DNA of 11,101 nt from Amoebophrya sp. AT5.2. Lineage: Eukaryota; Sar; Dinophyceae; Syndiniales; Amoebophryaceae. The DNA is taken from contig RXOD01006154.1 in the NCBI GenBank assembly GCA_005223375.1, forward strand, positions 1 to 11,101, read 5' to 3'. The notes beneath the pieces were generated by a model. It had not been told where the DNA came from, made no database searches, and worked only from the letters and a program-made list of their open reading frames with translations. Position 1 is the stretch's first letter. Every line of letters begins with the position of its first letter. Of this stretch, positions 7,401 to 11,101 are shown piece after piece. Position numbers and translations under genes: made by a program.

Positions 7401-9576
7401 AACCGCAGTACCAGAACCCGCCATCGCGCCACCAGCAGTTGAAAAAGGAGACATTTCCTTCGAGAAGTCATAGGAGACGAGCTCATTGATTAGTTGCAGC
7501 ACCTCGTCGACGCACTTGGACGGATCGTTCAAGAGGTTGGGATACGTGGGCACAAAGGCGCTGCGGCTTTTCAAAGGCTTGTTCTTTTTCTGTTCCTGCT
7601 CCTGTTGCTCGCCGTGCTTCTTGGACTGCTTCACCTCCTTGGCCATTTTCGCGACGAGGTACGGCGTCAGTCGCGTCAAAAAGCCGAGACTTGCTTCGAG
7701 GGCAGAGACCTGTTGGGGTGTTTGTGCCGGTTGGGAAGTGGGTCCCCTTCTCGCTGTTCATGCTCAAATTCAATGTGCGTTTACGAATAAACCCTGAGCA
7801 CGAACTACGAACGAGCAAATAAACAGGCAAAACGTCTACCTTCGCTGCGGTGGTATTTCCCGCTGCCCCGGCCTCGTTGGCACCCGACGACGCGCCCAGC
7901 CCCAGCACGCCTGCGATCAGCTGGCGGATTTTCCCCACTAACGACACGAAGAAGTGCTCGCCGCCCACTTCTGCCAAGGTCTGCAGAAAGAGGTACACAC
8001 AGTTCTTCAGCAGTCCGTACTCGGAGTTGGCGCTGTTGTCGTACAGATCGCGTTCCAGCACCAGGGATCTGCCCAGCACCTCCAACCAACAAGAGCCGTA
8101 CCCGTTTCGCTGCAGTACTTGCTGGATCACGGGGTGGATCAGGTTCTGCTGGCTCTGCTGCTGCTGCTGCTTGGCTATCGCTGTCTGCCCAGCAGACGAA
8201 GCCGAAAGCGAAAGCAGCTGCTCCGGCGGCCGCCACATGCGCAACAAACACACCTCCACGAGCTCATCCAGATTCAGAAAGCTACTCGCGTGCTCCAGCG
8301 CCTTCCACGGCTTCGCCATCGTCTTCAACGCCAGCAGCGCCTCGGACGCGACGAAGTAGGATGGGTAGCGGCAGCACTGGAGCAGCAAACCTTTCCAGAG
8401 GAGCGCGAGCGGGTTCTGGTGGGGCGGAGTGTCCTGGTTGTAGAACTCCCGATGGAGACTCTCCGCGTTCGTCATCACCAGGTCCTTCACGATCGCGACG
8501 ATCTGCCTGTGCTCCGCGAGCAGGTCCTCTTCGGCGAAGGTCGCCCCACAATTCCCGGACGAGGCTGAGGACATCTCCCGCTTCACGTCGTTGCCGATCC
8601 CCTCGCAAAGGGCGTACAGATTCTGGCACAACCGAACCACGTCCGGTTTTTGAACGACTTGCAACGCGCCTGCGCGATTGTTCGCTGCGTTTCCCGCGCC
8701 GGACTGTTTTGGGTACAGCGGCGTCACCGACCACTCCGCGAGGCAGAGCAAGACCTCCTCGCGCAGCATCTTTTGGCCATCACTTGCGTTTTGGCCAGCA
8801 TCGGCGCCGCGGTGTTTTTGGATGAGGCGCACCATGGCGTCGTCGATCCCTTTGCCCAGGAGATAGGCGAGGCCCAGCACCGGCGTGAACGCCCGCACGA
8901 ACCCGATCTTCTCCACCTCCGAGAGCCCCCCATTCTGCGCGTTCGCCCCGATCAGCGCCGTCAACATTGCGTCGCCCTTCTCGTACAGGGATTTCTGGAG
9001 CTCCTTCTTCCTCTTCACGGGCAGGTCTTTGGTCGGCGTCACCCCGTCCCCGATCGCCTCCGCGAGCAGCTTCAGCACCAGAACGCAGAGCGGCAGGCGG
9101 TCCGGCTGCGAGCCCAGCACCGGCCACAGCTCCGGCCACTCCTGCCGCTTCGCGACTTCCACCAAGCAGGCAGCGTACTTCAACACCACGAATTTCGGAG
9201 TTGCCGCCGCGAGTGCCGCCGCTGCACCAGCGCCAGCCGCGCCCGGCCTCAGTACGACGCGGTTCTCGACGAGGACCTGGAGCAAAAAATTATTCACCGC
9301 CTGCTGCTGGACTGGCTGCCACTTCGTGTACCGGGCCTTGATCGCCTTCTGCAGCAGCTGGAACCCGAAGTGCTGCACGGTCGCGTTTTGCTGCGTCTTC
9401 GCACGTTGCAAAAGGTGGAAGGCAAACTGCTCGGTGTTGGGATCCGCGTCCAGCTCGATGAGAAACTGCTGCGCATTTCGCCGTTCGGCGGGCGGCGTCT
9501 GCGGGGAGTGCGTGCACTCGAGGGCGGCGAGAATGCGAACAAGAGTCGCATTCGTGTTCGCGTCAACGGCGGCCAT
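4488..9576 (-). CDS. Exportin-5/HASTY-like karyopherin (importin-beta superfamily)
   Basis: Two exons on the minus strand: 9576-7840 and 7709-4488, joined by a 130-nt phase-0 intron, giving about 1652 residues. The ATG sits in a strong context (ACCACCATGG), is the first ATG after an in-frame TGA at 9655-9657, and the frame ends in TGA at 4488-4490. The N-terminus reads as helical repeats of an importin-beta/exportin-1-like (Xpo1) domain: QNATVQHFGFQLLQKAIKARY (about 63-83), then VEVAKRQEWPELWPVL (139-154), the usual K-R-x-W-P-x-x-W-P step. Helical repeats continue to the end. The C-terminal LDPGILAQFE...RKALVRDRFAAI resembles the exportin-5 end. Exportin-5 and plant HASTY carry structured small RNAs such as pre-miRNA and tRNA out of the nucleus with Ran-GTP. 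The protein is about 450 residues longer than the roughly 1200 usual for the family, largely from Ser/Gly/Ala/Gln-rich loops, including Q5 at 470-474. It could be another exportin; karyopherin is near certain, the exportin-5 subtype likely. Confidence 0.85.
7710..7839 (-). other. Intron in the exportin-5-like gene
   Basis: 130-nt phase-0 intron starting GTAGAC (7839) and ending CACCCCAACAG (7710). Splicing joins GNTTAAK to VSALEASLGFLTRLTPYLVAKM, linking the two long open frames. AGGT occurs at both junctions. The intron is open in the exon 1 frame, so retention would read on in the wrong frame to 7483 and lose the C-terminal 1073 residues. Confidence 0.85.
7779..7792 (-). other. Small UUCG-capped hairpin within the exportin intron
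   Basis: GTTTA-TTCG-TAAAC on the minus strand forms a perfect 5-bp stem closed by a TTCG tetraloop. It lies about 47-60 nt inside the intron. The fold is seen directly; a function is not implied and chance is plausible. Confidence 0.3.
8148..8172 (-). repeat. CAG-rich microsatellite within the exportin coding sequence
   Basis: An interrupted CAG run encodes K-QQQQQ-S-QQ at residues 469-477 of the exportin-5-like protein. It lies in a predicted loop region between helical repeats, and length variation between strains would be expected. Confidence 0.7.
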
Positions 9577-11101
9577 GGTGGTCCTACTGAGTGGGAATGA
9601 GTCCTCTACGAAAGAATTCGCCGTGGTGAGGCGCGCAACGGAGATGATGTCACCTCATAGTGTAAGTAAAAGTTGTACTCAGGCTCAGCACATTACTATT
9701 CTACCCCGCTGCGGCGCACCGAGACACACGTAACGATAACTCCGCGGCGCTATTTCAAAAATCATCTATCTTGCTGTCAAAATGAATAAAAACTCTTGAA
9801 GTTCCATAGTATACGTGAGGAGATCATCATATAAGGGAGAGGGAGCTGCTGGATCAGACACGTCTTGCTTGACAATCAAGAAGTGATCGGGTTGTGAGCT
9901 TCGTGATCTTCTACCGGAACTTTATGATCATCAGAACGACGAGCCGTCTTCTGCCAGATTCATTCACTCACTCAAGGTGCCTTCATCCCGTTGGGAGCTG
10001 TTGCCGGCTGCAGCGCGGCGGCGGTCTTAGGGTGATTCATTCTCCCTTCTCGTTTCGGAGAGGTGCCGCCTGTTGCCGGCGGCAGCGCGGCGGCGGTCTT
10101 AGGGACAAGGCCCAGTACGTAACTATGCTGCCATGCGAGCGCAGCGGTCGACTAGGAACCAATGCAGAATGAGAGGCCTCGAAAGGAGGAGAACTACGGT
10201 TCGTTTTTCAATCTGCATGACCTGATGGCTCCACAGAGGTGGGCCCCGTCTTTCCGCCGTGGCGAGGCGAGTTACAGCACAAATACAAAATGATAGGCAA
10301 CAGAGCGAACCCTACGCAAACCGTGCGAAGAAGTAAGCGCGACAACTAAAGCGTCTACCTCTTTTAGAGTTTGTAGAGTCGAGAAAAGATAAAAAGAGAA
10401 GAGCAAGAGTGCGGGAAGTGCCACGTAGTCTATCAGTGTTGTACAATTCTCTCGCTCTCGCCCTCGCCACGGACCTGCACTTGCTTGTGCATCCTCACCA
10501 CCACTGTCTTCGGATCGTGAATGTGTTTTTCGCAGCTGACCACAGAACTATCGGAGGCTCTTTGGCCAGATCATAAAGGCATTATAGATTTACGATCAAT
10601 GTTGTGCAGGTTTGTCAGTTGTAAAACGCCAAGAAATAAAACGAAATTGAAAGACGTATAGCTGGTACCTAAGCAACCGACCTCGTGTTGTAGAACAAGA
10701 ATATCAAAACTGGTAATAGAGATTACAAATGTTTAGAATTGGATCAAAGAAATAAACGATATTGTTCGACGTCGGCAACAAGAGGACTGAAAAGTACGTA
10801 TACCTACGGTCGATAACAATATCCATATCGCTATCGGTCCTCATGCGGCATTCGTAGTAGAAGTTCCGCAAAGCCAAAGCCCTGGACCTGGTGCGTTGGT
10901 AGCACCGTGGAGTTGAGTCGGAGCCTGGTAAGGTGTCCCTAACAGGCATAGGCAAGCTCGCCGTCTAGATCTTCGCGGACTCTTCAACAATTTCTGGCAA
11001 ACAAGAAAAGAAGAAGTAGAATGTGGAGTCGATATCTGTTTTTTTGCGTCTGTGCCAGAATCATTCGCGTCGGTCTGTGCAAAAATTCGCCAATCTTCAG
11101 A
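9577..11101. other. Gene-poor flank upstream of the exportin gene
   Basis: About 1.5 kb with no supported gene. It is more A/T-rich than the coding regions, especially beyond 10550. Short open frames at 9894-10172 (plus) and 10704-10955 (minus) have no family resemblance; the first owes its Arg/Cys/Gly composition to the 34-bp repeats it crosses. The region must contain the exportin 5' UTR and promoter. Whether the right end belongs to another minus-strand gene or to a divergent plus-strand gene cannot be decided. Confidence 0.6.
9999..10104. repeat. Pair of 34-bp direct repeats with a 72-bp period
   Basis: Copies at 9999-10032 and 10071-10104 differ at one base (T versus G at the eleventh position). 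Both start TGTTGCCGGC, contain GCAGCGCGGCGGCGG and end TCTTAGGG. The starts are 72 bp apart, and the 38-bp stretch between them shows only partial resemblance to the stretch before copy one. The GC-rich units stand out against a balanced background. Function unknown. Confidence 0.85.

Noticed and set aside
8650..9600. Long plus-strand open frame (316 codons) opposite exportin exon 1, with similar ones at 4509-5378, 5424-6287, 6786-7442 and 2761-3576
   Set aside because: They lie antisense to conserved coding exons in GC-rich DNA, are rich in Arg/His/Leu/Pro and match no family; the minus-strand proteins explain the open frames.
9868..9880. Short inverted repeat CTTGA/TCAAG
   Set aside because: A 5-bp stem with a 3-base loop is expected by chance in a window of this size.
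9894..10172. 92-codon plus-strand open frame
   Set aside because: Its composition comes from the two GC-rich repeats and it shows no family features.
10895..10930. Possible tRNA A-box-like stretch
   Set aside because: No matching B box (GGTTCRA) at the right distance and no cloverleaf stems.
10704..10955. 83-codon minus-strand open frame with a possible splice donor near 10805
   Set aside because: No domain resemblance; a donor-like AG|GTATAC alone is not enough to call an exon.
9577..11101. Searched for a dinoflagellate spliced-leader gene, telomere repeats, transposase, CRISPR or rRNA
   Set aside because: None found; the TTAGGG-like ends of the 34-bp repeats are not in tandem and are not telomeric.

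Overview
The window looks like nuclear DNA from a unicellular eukaryote. It carries four protein-coding genes, all read on the minus strand (right to left). Their reading frames are broken by short GT-AG introns of about 106-207 nt, and three of the four are full length. In transcription order from the right they are: a large karyopherin of the exportin-5/HASTY type (9576 to 4488), an SPFH-domain protein of the hypersensitive-induced-response (HIR) type (4064 to 2501), a PRA1/Yip3 family membrane protein (2138 to 1331), and the N-terminal 168 residues of a NEK-type protein kinase (695 to the window edge). Each exon model is supported by the protein family reading correctly across the junction. 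For three genes an in-frame stop also lies just upstream of the chosen ATG.

The organism cannot be named with confidence. Few and short introns, long exons, close same-strand packing (spacers of about 360-640 bp), Gly/Ala/Ser/Gln-rich insertions in conserved proteins, and a HIR protein without an obvious plant-type N-terminus suggest a protist. The one-way gene order and the AG|GT sequence found at both ends of two introns would suit a compact dinoflagellate-like alveolate. That placement is inference only. No spliced-leader gene, rRNA, tRNA, transposon or organelle gene was seen to support it.

Layout: 1-695 NEK kinase (partial, 1 intron); 696-1330 spacer; 1331-2138 PRA1 (1 intron); 2139-2500 spacer; 2501-4064 HIR/SPFH (2 introns); 4065-4487 spacer; 4488-9576 exportin-5-like (1 intron); 9577-11101 a gene-poor flank of about 1.5 kb containing a diverged pair of 34-bp repeats with a 72-bp period.

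The four products are housekeeping-type proteins: nuclear export, a membrane-microdomain scaffold, Golgi/endosome trafficking and a cytoskeleton/cell-cycle kinase. Nothing suggests that they act as one pathway or form an operon. I found no convincing undescribed system. The points most worth checking are the lineage-specific insertions in the kinase, HIR and exportin proteins, the weak non-consensus splice signals, and the repeat pair in the right flank.
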